This document shows positions 23,221-34,424 of a stretch of 64,000 bases of DNA, piece after piece. The first letter of the stretch is position 1. Each line of letters opens with the position of its first letter. The notes beneath the pieces are model-generated. The model was not told where the DNA came from. It saw only the letters and a list, made by a program, of their open reading frames with translations, and did no database searches. The translations under genes and the position numbers were made by a program. Source of the DNA: Mytilus edulis (taxonomy: Eukaryota; Mollusca; Bivalvia; Mytilida; Mytilidae); assembly GCF_963676685.1 (NCBI RefSeq), contig NC_092356.1:43735601-43799600 (forward strand), in the 5' to 3' direction.

Positions 23221-26200
23221 ATGGCGAACATTAGAAGATCGAAGTATTCTATTCAGGTTGGATTTGTCTTATTGACGTTATTCCTGATATCGTTGTTCGT
23301 GTATAAAGTCTCACCAGGACTAAGAAGATCAGGTATGAGTACATATATGTACATAGTTTCATTGTAAATCACAAGTAAGACGGACAAAATCTTATAAAAC
23401 ATCACGTTTAGATCATACATCAGAGTAATAGTGATGATGATGCTGCCCTAAGAGAGTATCATCCCATTGGTTGGGATTTGATCTGATCTAGGAACTAGTA
23501 GAAACAGTCGTGTATTATGTCTGTTCTAGGGAATGTACTCCACCAAAAAGAAAGTGTTTTGATAAAGGTTGATAAGTTGAAATGAGACTTTTGCTGTTAA
23601 AGATTTATGACAAGAGATTTATTCAGCATATATATAGTATCTAGTTTTCCTGGGTCTGAATGGGGGTTTACAGAATAAATGAAATAGAATCATTGGCAAC
23701 AAATGGATAATAAACGACAAAAAAATAAAGAAAAGAGAAATATAGGCAAAAAAAATAAAATAAAGAAACATAGTATAAATTTAATTAATGAATACAAAAA
23801 AGAAGACTCTTAAAAAGGATATCAACTCTAAGATAAAAAGTATACAAAAACTAATCTCTGATACTCTTAATGAAAAAGTTAAATAGTCAAAACCTAGCAA
23901 ACATTCAAAGGACATTGAGAACTAAAATGTCTGAACTTTTTTGCCAAACATGAAGTAATGTTAGCCTGATGGTAGAAATCCTTAGTATTTCTAACAATTC
24001 AAAGATTTATAAATAATTGATTAATACCATTGACTGTAGCAATGATATTGCATGTCAACACAGAAGTAGTGACCACTGGACTCAAAAAAAGTTAAAAGGC
24101 TAAATCATGTAAGAACTTGATGAGCATTATTAAGTATCACGAAATTCCGAAAAGGCTTACCAAATACGACTAGGATAATCAATGCCTGATGGTATTAATC
24201 CTTAGTTTTTCGAACAACACAAAGATTTTTGAACAGTTAATTTATAATGACCGTACCAATGCTATTTCATTTCAACACATAAAAAGTAAAATATCAAAAA
24301 TACCTAGCTCCGAGGAAAATTCTAAACGGCAAGTCCCTAAGCAAATGGCAAAATCAAAAGTTCAAACACATAAAACGAATGGATAACAACTGTCATATTC
24401 CTGACTTCGTAATGGCAATAATGGTGGCTGCCGGACTTGGTAATATCCTCAAAGACGAAACGTTCATCAGCATTTAGATCGACCCATTGGTTGTAAAAAC
24501 TTATCTGAAAGATACCAGGCTTGTGATTTTGAGAGCGGGGCGTGCGTTTCATCTAAACAATACTCATCGGTTACACTCAAAATCAAAACAGTTAGAAATG
24601 TCAAATAAAATCAAGCTAAATTTGAATAGTGTAAAAGATAGAAACGTTACATACAATAAATAACCAATGATAAATCCTTGTAAGTATAATATATAGAGAA
24701 TATCATATGGCTTTATCAATATCACATCCGTATCAACCCGAGACACAAATATAATCCCAAGGGCTCTGCTTGAAGGATTATATTGGTTGAGGATTGATAC
24801 GGTGTGTGATATTGAAAAAAGCCATATCATATACACTTTATTATATACATATACCTCACGTAGATGTTTTAGTGTGACATGACGTCATACAGTTTAGGGT
24901 TTTGAAATAACGTCATACAAATAAGAGGTTTGACATGACGTCATACAGAATAGGGGTTTGATAAAGACTTTGCAACAGTGACTGCAATCGATGACGTAAA
25001 GTCATACAGATTAAAGGAGTGATAAAGCCTTTTCAAACGTGACTGATATCGATAGCATCACGAATAGCTGATACAGCACGATTGTCATTGACCGTACTAC
25101 ACATATAATCATGACTATATCAATGATAATTCATGTCAACTCAGAAGTGCTGACTACTGCGTTGGTGGTACCCTCGGGGAGAGAAACCGCGAGTCTGGCG
25201 TACGAAGTTACATAACCTTGGTATCTTTGAAGAGTTTTGTTTTAAGAGTTTTCTATAAAGTAGATACATAGTAACTGTCAACAGAGTTACTTCGTTATGA
25301 TTATGAGTTGGTTAAAGCTTTTATGAATTATTCATACGTCATAAATAATTGACAACTGTGTTTCATGTATTATATTGACTGTTTAATAATAAGGTGGTAA
25401 TGGTAGAAATGGCGCCAGTCAGAAGGTCAGGCAATTTAGTAGTGGTACACTTTACTACGGCTGTTTTAACACGGGATTTAGAAGGTGCTTTGTATAATTT
25501 TGGAAATTATTAAATAGTACTTTAAGGACAGTGTTATTTTGATTTGACATTGGAAGATGTTCAGTTTCGACTAAATATGTTTTCAATTACGCCTTGTTCT
25601 GTAGCAAAAGTTTTATAATTTGAATTTCCTCAGGTTAGACGACGATTTAATTAAGTAAAAACAAATTATCAGACGGTTCTAAAGCTTATTCATTATTCAA
25701 GTCTTTATTTAAAGTTAAGATCTAACTTTTAAGTACAATTAGCGTTTTTTGTTTAATTCCCAAATAGTTATCTAAATTGTACTTTATACTTTTTTCAAAA
25801 ACGTACTAAAGTACACCATGCACTTATTTTCAATTTATTTATCAGATTTTATCGTTTGAATGGCTTAGAACAATAATTTTCTATTGGTTTTAAATCGCGG
25901 GCGCAATGTTTTGACCCATTAGAAGCAATTTCAATATCTCTTGGTCTAACATGATATCCAAAATACTGGTAAAATATGATTTGTTAAGTTCGTACTTTTA
26001 TTATATATACATTTCTGTTATAGAAAATGTTTGTTATGAATCTTCTTTATCGATGTACGGAAAAAACTTGATGCGCACGAGGGTGTAAACTGATTTATAA
26101 AAATTGATGGACTGTTAATTTAGAGATTTTTAGTTACTTTCAAAGTAAATTTTATTGATCTGCTTCCTTGGGTATATAGTTATCAAAGGTACCAGGCTTA

Positions 26201-27732
26201 TAATTTGATACGCCAGACGCGTGTTTCGCCTACAGAAGACTTATCAGTGACGCTCAGATCAAAAAGCCATACACATACAGATTACAAGTGAGCAATGCAT
26301 ACGCATTGTAGCCTCTTGTTTGAAGTTTTGACGGTAATCAATATTAAAAGTTTTATTTCATTTTCAGTTATTACTATTACTATTACAGGAAATTTCATAC
26401 GAAATTTCTTTTTGTTCAACAAGGTGTTCAAGATTTGCTTTATAAAAAAAGTAAACCGAACTATCTTAACATATGCATGTTGAATATTAATTAAATAAGA
26501 ATAACAAAAAGCCATAAACATAGTTTAAGATTTTTTTCATTGTAATTAGAATGTAATCACAAAGTAATCAGGATTACAGGGTATTTTGAACAGTAATTGA
26601 TTAAATTAAATTACATGTAATCAGATTTCTGGCTAATTAATGATTACAATGATTACTTGAGAAATTGTAATCAATTACAGCTGATTAACGATTACAATTA
26701 CAATTACCCAAAGTCTGATTCAAGTGGAATTAAAAATATTGGTAAACAAACCATTGAAATATATATTAACATGTATTATCATTATTTACAGGTAGAAGTT
26801 ATGATGACCCAGCTATTTACACCTTTAATGATGTTGCTTGGAATCGAAATGCCACTGTTTGTAAAATGGAAAAAATACATCAATTAAAATCAAAACATTA
26901 TTTCCAGAAAGGTGTTATAAAATCTGATTATGGGAAAATACAATTATACATAAACGATCCGAAGGAGGATATTGTATCTCGGGACATCTATGATAAAAAT
27001 GTATGGGAACCCTGGGGAATCAATACTATATACAAATATATTCGACACGATCCTTCAATCGGCGTTATTGATATGGGTGCAAACATAGGTGTTATTGCAC
27101 TACAATTAGCTAGTATGGGAAGGAAGGTAATTGCTATAGAGCCAACACCACAAAATACACAGCATCTTTGTGCCTCTATAATAGAGAATGGATTTTCTGA
27201 TCACATCACCGTTGTTCATAATGCCCTTAGTAACGATCACAAAGACGTACCATTTGCGTTTCCAAAGAAAGGAGAGTATGCATTAGGATTTGTAGAACAA
27301 GGAAAACAAGAGAAAGACGACGTAGTGCAGGAAATGTCAAAGCTTTGGGGAAATTTCTACAATAAGAATACTATTCTCCTGAAAGCAGCTAAACTGGATG
27401 ACATCATGACTCTTCGCGAATTCAAAGCAATGCCAAAAGTATTTCTAAAAATAGACGTCCAAGGTTTTGAACATAAGGTGTTTGAAGGTGCAGAAAAACT
27501 GTTTCAGTCCGGAAAGGTGACTGGAATATACATTGAATGGTACTATCACAGGGACACTTCATCTGGAAAATATCTTTTGCAAAAATTTCAAGAATGGGAT
27601 TTTGAACCTTTTTACTGTAATGAAGTTCTAAAAGACGTTTCTTCTAATCTTGATACTCCATGTGAGAATTTAGATGTTAAAAAGTCTGGTTCATGGGGAG
27701 CCGATGTTGTATTTCTACCTCGAAGAAAATAG
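23221..27732 (+). CDS. Membrane-anchored FkbM-family methyltransferase
   Basis: Two coding exons: 23,221-23,332 (37 codons plus one base; donor AG|gtatgagt) and 26,792-27,732 (acceptor tttacag), joined in phase 1 through a glycine, for a protein of about 350 residues. Residues 11-30 form a hydrophobic helix after a basic start (NIRRSK), which indicates a type II anchor with a lumenal or extracellular catalytic domain. The Rossmann motif I VIDMGANIG spans about 129-137, AIEPTPQN about 152-159 and the FkbM signature KIDVQGFE 257-264. FkbM proteins are SAM-dependent O-methyltransferases; the substrate here is unknown. The 3.46-kb intron holds repeats. The start is chosen because it gives the anchor and exact phase; the shorter ORF from 26,866 would lack both. 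A pseudogene paralogue lies at 1-507. Confidence 0.88.
23895..24585 (+). repeat. Diverged family A copies flanking a family H copy, in the FkbM intron
   Basis: 23,895-24,090 and 24,100-24,270 show the GAGCATT..AAAATT(C/G) and AATCAATGCCTGATGGT blocks of family A, well diverged. 24,290-24,420 carries the family H phrase CTCCGAGGAAAATTC, AACGGCAAGTCCCTAA, AATGGCAAAATCAAAAG. 24,480-24,585 returns to family A (ATCGACCCATTGGTTGTAAA, then TACCAGGCTTGTG). Confidence 0.6.
24690..24845. mobile_element. Long near-perfect hairpin in the FkbM intron
   Basis: The left arm (24,690-24,757) and right arm (24,775-24,845) are reverse complements over about 60 bp with few mismatches. Shared blocks are CATATGGCTTT(A/T)TCAATATCACA, CCGTATCAA and ATATAATCC. 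The loop is only about 17 bp. Once transcribed within the intron it would form a stable stem. It may be a foldback transposon remnant. Confidence 0.7.
24879..25005. promoter_or_regulatory. Cluster of CRE-type TGACGTCA sites
   Basis: ATGACGTCATACAG occurs at 24,879-24,892 and 24,935-24,948, with a half-matching AACGTCATACAA near 24,909 and ATGACGTAAAGTCATACAG near 24,991. Each lies in a decayed repeat unit with TAGGGGTTTGATAAAG-like spacers. Perfect CRE palindromes can bind CREB/ATF factors, but the repetition may come from tandem repeat growth. Confidence 0.4.
25095..25230 (+). repeat. Family A fragment
   Basis: It carries ATCAATGATAATTCATGTCA, AGAAGTGCTGACTACTG and TACCCTCGGGGAGAGAAAC, then an abrupt jump to GCGAGTCTGGCGTACG. 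It looks like a deletion-bearing copy in the FkbM intron. Confidence 0.65.
25231..26169. other. FkbM intron, no feature seen
   Basis: Intronic AT-rich sequence. A 35-codon ORF starting at about 25,401 contains MAPVRRSGNL but shows nothing familiar, and I do not call it. Confidence 0.4.
26170..26262 (+). repeat. Family A 5' fragment
   Basis: TAGTTATCAAAGGTACCAGG and CGCCAGACGCGTGTTTCGCC are followed by CTTATCAGTGACGCTCAGATC, and the match then stops. Confidence 0.7.
26545..26712. repeat. GATTAC/TAATCA-rich palindromic tract before FkbM exon 2
   Basis: Over about 165 bp the words GTAATCA, TGATTAC, CAATTAC and their complements repeat in both orientations, ending 80 bp before the exon 2 splice site. 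It may be a decayed MITE or a simple-sequence expansion. The many TAAT cores also resemble homeodomain sites, but composition alone could explain that. Confidence 0.55.
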
Positions 27733-28379
27733 ATAAAATCCCGTTCTAGACTTTTACAGGTACAGATAATAGTGTTAGGAATGTTAGTAATTTTAGTACA
27801 TTAAGTCAAATACACTGTGGTTTTCTTTTTACTGGTGATGAATTTCATACATGATCTATATCTTTTATTATTTGTACTAGCATAGAATATGCCTTAACTT
27901 GTTCTGATTATATTCAGTCCAATAGTTTCATTCCATTTTAAGAGGGTATGGGTTTATAAGAAAGAAAGTCACCTAATTTTTCTTTTCGATATTGGGAAAC
28001 TATTTCAACATCATTTATAAGCGAACATAAACATTATTATGAAATATTAAAAAGGAAAAGAATATTGTATAAACATCGATGTCTTCTTATTTATGAATGG
28101 TGATTGAGATTCGGGGAAGACAATTTTCGTATATTTGTATCAGATATAGATTTTTGTTCTTGCCAAATTAAACTTCCCGCTTATATGGCAATGTTAAAAA
28201 ATATCACAAAAAAGACGACACAACGTGATAGGAATACAGTACAACCAAACGCAATAACGCTCAGCACAGGGAAACAAATAAATATATAATATTATTGTGC
28301 ATTACAACATGTAAACAGCAGAATAGCAACGAATATCTCTCATTCAAGACAGCACAGGACACCTCAAACATTGACGGTT
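27733..28379 (+). other. 3' flank of the FkbM gene
   Basis: AT-rich, presumed to include the 3' UTR. No clear AATAAA could be tied to the transcript end. At 28,040-28,160 it has weak similarity to 640-745 behind the FkbM pseudogene, which supports a shared ancestral 3' UTR. Confidence 0.4.
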
Positions 28380-29734
28380 TTTTTTTATCCATGCAAAATG
28401 GAAATCAACTCGACTATATTGACAAATAAGACAGATGTGAAATGTACCCAAAAAACATAAATCAAACCACAAACGATAAGAAATATAAATTAACACAATA
28501 TCGAAACCGACCAATCAAACGAAACATCATAACTAAATACATGAATGTTGGGTGTATAAATACCGAGACACGTCGTAAAGCAATGCAAATTCACACTCGT
28601 CAAAACCGTCATATTCGAAAATAGTTCACGTTCGGTACTTAGAAGACAAACGACATTGATGTTAAACCACAATCTAAGACGTGGTAAAAATGTCGTTAGC
28701 TAGTTTAGGTACAGACACATCGTATAGATCAACCAATTCTTGATGGTGTCCATAAAAATTTACGGAGTATCATTTTTAATCTTTCCTCCTCATAACTCTG
28801 TAGGAGCAGTTTCTACGTAAGGAGCACACTTTTGTATATAAAGTCCATATAGCGTGAACATGCACGAGCATAACGTTTTAATTGAGATATTTAAACAACA
28901 TACGACGGAGCAGATGGAATGTTACTGCTGAGAAATGGGAAATTGATAATTGGGAAGTTGAAATTAACCCGTTTGTCATAAATTGAGCGTGAAGTCGTCC
29001 ATCTGTGTCAATATTGAGGAAAAGATAAAGTTTTGAAGCAGTCCTTCTAATATCAGTAGTGTTCTTAATATCAAGTTCACTTGAGATGCAAGTAATGACT
29101 AAAATATGGGTCATTCAGTGATAGAATATCATCAATTTATCTGAAAGTAAAATTAAAGAGATTCGCAAGGTGCATTTCCAACAATTTTCGAGTTTTTATA
29201 CCTGAAATATACATTTAGAACATTTTTGCAGTGTTTGATGTTATCTTAAATATCATAGGAGCTAGGTTAAAACTACCTCCTGCAAAATTAATCAACCCGA
29301 CAAGAAATCTTATGCACTGGAAATTCAAGAAAAATCTGAAGTCCGATCAATATAAGTTTCTACTAATTTTCAGGTTTTTTGTCACCTCGCCTGCCACAAA
29401 AGTCGCAGAATGGTAGACATAGGGATTACAGATTGGTGGCGATGGCGTAAATCATTTGTACAAAGCTGTTTATTTCAGGGGTGGATGCTTCGTACGTTGT
29501 AAACAGATGCGTAATGTTACGAAGTTTCGGTCTGCAATAATTATATCTATTTATTCTTTATCCCATTTTAATGGTGCAATGACTGCTTAAAAACTGTTTT
29601 CTTTTGTCAGAACTTCTCCTCAAATATGAGGATAGTCGTATTGTATATGGGACCCTTGCAATGTCTACACGTCCGTCAGACAGAGTTCATTTGACGTCTC
29701 TTTCATTTCATGGATCATTATGTTTCTTGGATAA
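28380..29734. other. Non-coding, probable repeat remnants
   Basis: 28,400-28,870 is purine-rich, with TGTTGGGTGTATAAATACC and CATAACTCTGTAGGAGCAG. It reads like part of a dispersed repeat but has no second copy in the window. 28,878-29,734 shows only short ORFs (up to 78 residues), none recognisable. Confidence 0.35.
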
Positions 29735-29880
29735 TATAAAAATAAGGTCATGTGGTATGATTGCCAATGGAACAACTATCCACCAAAGTTAGAATGAAGT
29801 GGATGTAGGAATTATAGGCAACCGTATGGCCCTCAACAATGAGAAAACCCCATACCGTATAGTTGTATAATCAGTTGAAA
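29735..29880 (+). repeat. Dispersed repeat family B, 5' part
   Basis: TGTGGTATGATTGCCAATGG, the AACCGTATGGCCCTCAACAA block and CATACCGTATAGTTG identify a short 5' copy. Confidence 0.75.
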
Positions 29881-30271
29881 AAGGCTTAACTCATCAAATC
29901 GATACAAGCAGAAAAACATCAAAGAAAAACACAGACCGGACGTGGCAGGGTATTTATTCATCATCCATCATCCCTAACAACAGAAAAAGAAACTAAGTAC
30001 AGATCTGAGAGTACTCGCAGTTACTGACAGCTAGTTCAAAGCCAATAACAACTAATAAAACAATCATGTATCTTAGACTAAAATATCAATCGGTACACAA
30101 CCAATAGATTTAGTGTACAGACGTCAATAACAGTCGAAGAAAAACACGACCTTGTGCATTGCCAAAATATATAAATTGACGGGTTAAGTCCATTTCATGG
30201 GTATATATTAACAAAAGGTTGAGTATATGTGGTGTATGGAATGATGCAAGGTGTACATGTCTGTCTGGCAG
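29881..30271. other. Non-coding, no feature seen
   Basis: No gene is seen. The end (about 30,225-30,265) reads GTATGGAATGATGCAAGGTGTACATGTCTGTCTGG, which looks like a fragment of a dispersed repeat. Confidence 0.35.
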
Positions 30272-30461
30272 AGATAATATGAGTAGTGAAAGTGATCGTC
30301 ACCGTTCCTGGGTCGACCTCCGCGAACTACCAACACTAAAAGCAATATTTGGCCATCGAGCCAGTTTAATCAAAAAGGTCATCCAGAAAATTCATACGGC
30401 TGAAAACGAAAGTCCTTATGGGTCTCAGTTTCAAACCTTTTTGCACTGGTATACTCGTTGA
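30272..30461 (+). CDS. Possible terminal exon or short ORF, unknown
   Basis: After a CTGTCTGGCAG that could be a 3' splice site, an open frame runs 62 codons to a stop at 30,459-30,461. It has a balanced composition (SESDRHRSWVDLRELPTLKAIFGHRASL...HWYTR) that looks more protein-like than its surroundings. A local ATG lies at 30,279. I do not recognise the product. It converges on the minus-strand ORF that ends 255 bp downstream. It could equally be chance or a repeat remnant. Confidence 0.3.
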
Positions 30462-30715
30462 AGAATCTAAAATGTTCTCTAAACACATTTGAAATGCTTG
30501 AGATTCATTTGTGTACCTTTTTAACAAGTGTTTTATTTGTGCGAATCTTTTTTTTTTTTATATACATACGCATAAATTAAAACAATGTAAGATCAAAGAC
30601 ATACATTTTACGTATTTTGTTTTTAAGATTGTATTATCCAATAATGCGTCAAAATGCAAAACAAATAATAGATAAAAAGCAATAAAGAATTGATTTATAG
30701 AGAGAAAAACAACAA

Positions 30716-31418
30716 TCATTTTCTGTCATCCTTTGTCAAAATGTCTGCTTCGAATGATTTTTCTTTCAAAGTGTTCAATTCATCTTGGAATGTGACTAGT
30801 GTTGGTTTCCTTTCATATTTGTATTCATGAATGTTGCTTGGATCCTGAAGCAGACGATAAAATGCAGAGGTGGATATCTGCCGGTCAATAACAATTTGGC
30901 TTTTTCTTCTAGATTTATTGAGCAAAAGTTTCCGTTCTCGTTCTTTTTTCCTTCGTGGATCTGTTTGTAATAGTCGTCGATAAATATCGGTTTTAAAGAT
31001 GGATTTGTCCCATCCTATGCCATAGACCTTAGTTTCGACTTTGATGTGTTGTGAAGTTTTTGGAGTATACACTTCTCGTTTGTTGAATCCGTGTTGTAAA
31101 GTTTTGAAATATGGAGTTGAATAGTTTGTATTTAACACATGATGCCAGGCACATTTTTCCTTCAACGATTTGCAAGTTCGATTTATTACTCTCTCCGTTA
31201 ACACGTCCGTTTCCTTCTTCTGTTGGTCAAAAATTGATTTTAATCTTTCAGTTTTTGCAATTTCCACAAGATTTGCTTTAACTGCACGATCTCTTGTATT
31301 TGAGGAAATTTTTAGAATAGAGGAGCACAAAGATCCTTTTCCTAAAGGCACAAGTCCTTGTCGGTTTGTATGGTAACGATACATGGCATCTCTCATTGTA
31401 TTTCTAATGTTTCTTTCC
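30716..31418 (-). CDS. Unknown basic protein, single coding exon
   Basis: The minus-strand ORF from ATG at 31,396 to the stop at 30,716 encodes 226 residues rich in Lys and Arg, including a RRKKERERKLLLNKSRRK cluster near residue 150-167. There are no membrane segments. The frame remains open seven codons upstream to 31,418, where TTTTATTGATTTCAG forms a good 3' splice site. The exon may therefore be exon 2 with a non-coding first exon (a donor-like TTTAG|gtatgtac lies near 32,433 on the minus strand). I recognise no domain. Length and composition in this AT-rich setting argue for a real gene. The basic cluster suggests nucleic-acid or nuclear association, which is inference. Confidence 0.6.
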
Positions 31419-33120
31419 CTGAAATCAATAAAACGTTATGGTTTTTCTTTTATAAATCTATATACTCTCTTGCCAATACAAATTACTAAGACATCAACCA
31501 CTCATCTTTGTGTGGACATTTGTGCTGATTTTATTACAAGTTGTTTAAACAATGTCGTTTTTATTAATCCATTTCGCTAGTTTCCAATAGAAATAATTCA
31601 TTTATTTTACTTTAGTATTTTGTTTTCAGAAAATTTAGAGTCGAACATATTATTTAGAATAGTCCGTCCCTCACCCCATAAAAGACCAATGCTTCGTTGG
31701 CTATCAACCACATCTAAACTGGAACATTAATCTTAAAGTTCATAGATTGTATATTTTCTTTCGGTTCACATTTACCCCTGAAATGGCCATAAAAACAATA
31801 CTAAGTAGTCTGGGCGTACCGGAAAAATATTTCTTGTGACTCCAAGTTGCGTGTCCTGATTTGAACAAATACATTTTTCTATATTCAAAATTATTTTTTT
31901 TCAGTGTAAATTTGTGTTTGTCTTTATAACCTATTTTGGCGATTGTCTCCCACCCGTTTAAGTTAAAGAGTTTTACCTTTTTAAAATATTCACCATATAA
32001 TAACATTAAGAAAAGCAATTATTTCAATTATATGTTCATGTTCTAATCATGCAAAACTATTCAAACAGTCAAATAGAAAGTTCATACCTCAAAATTGACC
32101 AGAAAATTGTAAATTAAAAAGTCAGAAAGAGAACCAGTACCAGCCGACTTGTAATTTTCTTTTTTAGTAATAAAAACAGATGAAGTAATTGTCTCTTGAA
32201 ATAATTTTGTTTGATAAATGTACAAAACATTTCAATATAATAAAGGATAACGTCCAAAGTTCAGCCAACATATTGAATTTTAGAGAACTGTATAAACTTT
32301 CTCCGTAGACAATTTTTGATATAACGTACCCTATATATATTTACTTTAAGAATAACCATTTATCAAGTTTATTTTCAAGTTAAAATAATCAAAATATCAT
32401 GAAAGTACAAAACAGAAAATACACGTACATACCTAAAGCATCAAACGCAATTGTGCACTGTCGTCTGCAGATCTATAAAGAACCGAGCAGACGTTAAAAC
32501 TAGTGTTACAGTAACTGTATTTACAGTTTCGTGAAATCTATAAACATATTCAAAACATTAAACGAAGTGTAATAGTTACATTTCAAGTTTCAAAAGCTAA
32601 TTAATTAACTGAACAGGTAAGTAGAGTCAACATAATTTAATTGATTGACACGAGCTGCTGATTAGAAAAGCAAATAACAGGTACATGAGATGTAAGCATA
32701 TTTATCGCTAGCCGAACCTTTTTGAGCTTTTTACAGAAAACAGAACAATTTGTATTTACATTGTATATTTACTTTATGGGTATGTAATATATATATAATA
32801 TAAAGCACAGCAGTCTATCAAAACAAAGAAGAGAATGGCGTTCTTAAATAAAAAATAAAAAGTAGATCATTGTACAACCGTAAAGTTAAAGGTAAAAATG
32901 TCAAAAAACTTAGATGTTTTTAAAATGGAAGTGTTAATGATTATTTTCCTTTTTAAACATGTTTGAAGGTATGTCATTCTCACGTTATTTGTTTATCCCA
33001 GATGTCACATGTGCAATTGGTATTACTGCTACTTTAAATTTTATTGAACAGGATATATACTGTAACCGAAATACTGAAAAGTGAGACATGATCATCACAA
33101 ATTAAAACGCAATAAAAGCA
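31419..33120. other. Presumed upstream region of the minus-strand basic gene
   Basis: No further coding exon could be joined. Two minus-strand donor-like sites (GAG|gtatgaac at about 32,087 and TTTAG|gtatgtac at about 32,432) could end 5' UTR exons. A 92-residue minus ORF (31,740-32,018) has no recognisable features and is not called. Confidence 0.35.
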
Positions 33121-33124
33121 AAAG

Positions 33125-33730
33125 TTGCACTAGAAAGGAATAAGGAGTCCTGCTCAACTGGTAGGACCCGTTATGTTGCTCATGACAAGTTAAAAGACGC
33201 ATTCAATGATACCATATTTGTGGAAAAAAGGACAAGATTGTGGCTACGACAAGTATAAAATATCCGTGGTCGTCTGCGGCAGACACATTATGACGTATCA
33301 CTGAACATCTAATGAATTTGGAATACTAGTACCTCAAAATGACGTAAAACTGCACTGTAGAAAACCAACACTTCAACGGGGATTTATGTAATAAACAAAA
33401 ACAGTATGACAGTCAGCATCATACAACAACTTAGATAAAATCTATCGACTTTAGAAGAATGGGCGTAGGACTAATAAGAAAAGCGACAATACACCATGCC
33501 GAACAAAACATATGACTGGTAGACAAAAAAAAATCACAAAAATACTGAGCTCCGAGGAAAATTCAAAACGGAAAGTCCCTATAAATCAAATGGCAAAATC
33601 AAAAGATAAAACACATCAAACGAATAGACAACAATTGTCATATTCCTGACTTGATACAGGTATTTTCTTATGTAGAAAATGGTGGATTGAACCTGGTTTT
33701 ATAGCTAGCTTATCCTCTTACTTGTATTAC
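33125..33730 (+). repeat. Dispersed repeat family H, long copy
   Basis: The 3' half holds GAGCTCCGAGGAAAATTC, AAAACGGAAAGTCCCTA, AATGGCAAAATCAAAAG and CAACAATTGTCATATTCCTGAC. The same phrases occur at 24,290-24,420, 37,880-38,090 and, inverted, at 40,830-40,905. The 5' part begins GGAGTCCTGCTCAACTGGTA, faintly like a tRNA D-arm; this may be the head of a SINE, but no B box follows. Confidence 0.65.
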
Positions 33731-33859
33731 AGTATTTATTCTTAATTAATTCTGTCAGTACATTTTCATTTTCGATATTTCTGTTTATCATTTACACCTT
33801 GGTAAATAATTGATACTCTTAAAAAAATACACTTCAAAACTATAAAATTGAGCGGAATG

Positions 33860-34190
33860 GAAATGGGGAATGTGCCAAAGAAACAACAACCCGACCATAG
33901 AAAAAAAACAACAGCAGAAGGTCACCAACAGGTCTTCAATGTAGCGAGAAATTCCCGCACCCAGAGGCGTCCTTCAACTGGCCCCTAAACAAATATATAC
34001 TAGTTCAGTGATAATGAACGCCATACTAATTTCCAAATTGTACACAAGAAACTAAACTTAAAATAATACAAGACTAACAAAGGCCAGAGGCTCCTGACTT
34101 GGGACAGGCGCAAAAATGCGGCGGGGTTAAACATGTTTGTGAGATCTCAACCCTCCCCCTATACCTCTAGCCAATGTAGAAAAGTAAACG
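33860..34190 (+). repeat. Dispersed repeat family B, 3' part
   Basis: It contains GTGCCAAAGAAACAACAACC and AGAGGCTCCTGACTTGGGAC, then AATGCGGCGGGGTTAAACAT and CAACCCTCCCCCTATACCTC. It is the best-preserved copy of the 3' segment in the window. Confidence 0.75.
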
Positions 34191-34424
34191 CATAACAATA
34201 TATACTGGTTGATATTTTAAATTGGTTTGTTGACAAAAATTGCAAGTTTTGACATTTTCTGAAAGAATCACAGAAAGAAAGCCCCCTTTTTGTCTCAAAC
34301 TTCTATTGTTACACTTTGATATGTTTAATTTACTTGTTACTTTACAAAAAAAAAGAAACATTAGATCTTATAATGATTAAAGAACAGAATGCTTAATTTG
34401 AAAACGATACATACCTTTTTTCAT

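Noticed and set aside
31740..32018. 92-residue minus ORF upstream of the basic gene as its first exon
   Set aside because: No donor site in a matching phase could be joined to the acceptor at 31,419/31,418.
33146..33180. tRNA-like D-arm (CTCAACTGGTAGGA)
   Set aside because: No B box or cloverleaf follows at tRNA spacing; noted only as a possible SINE head.
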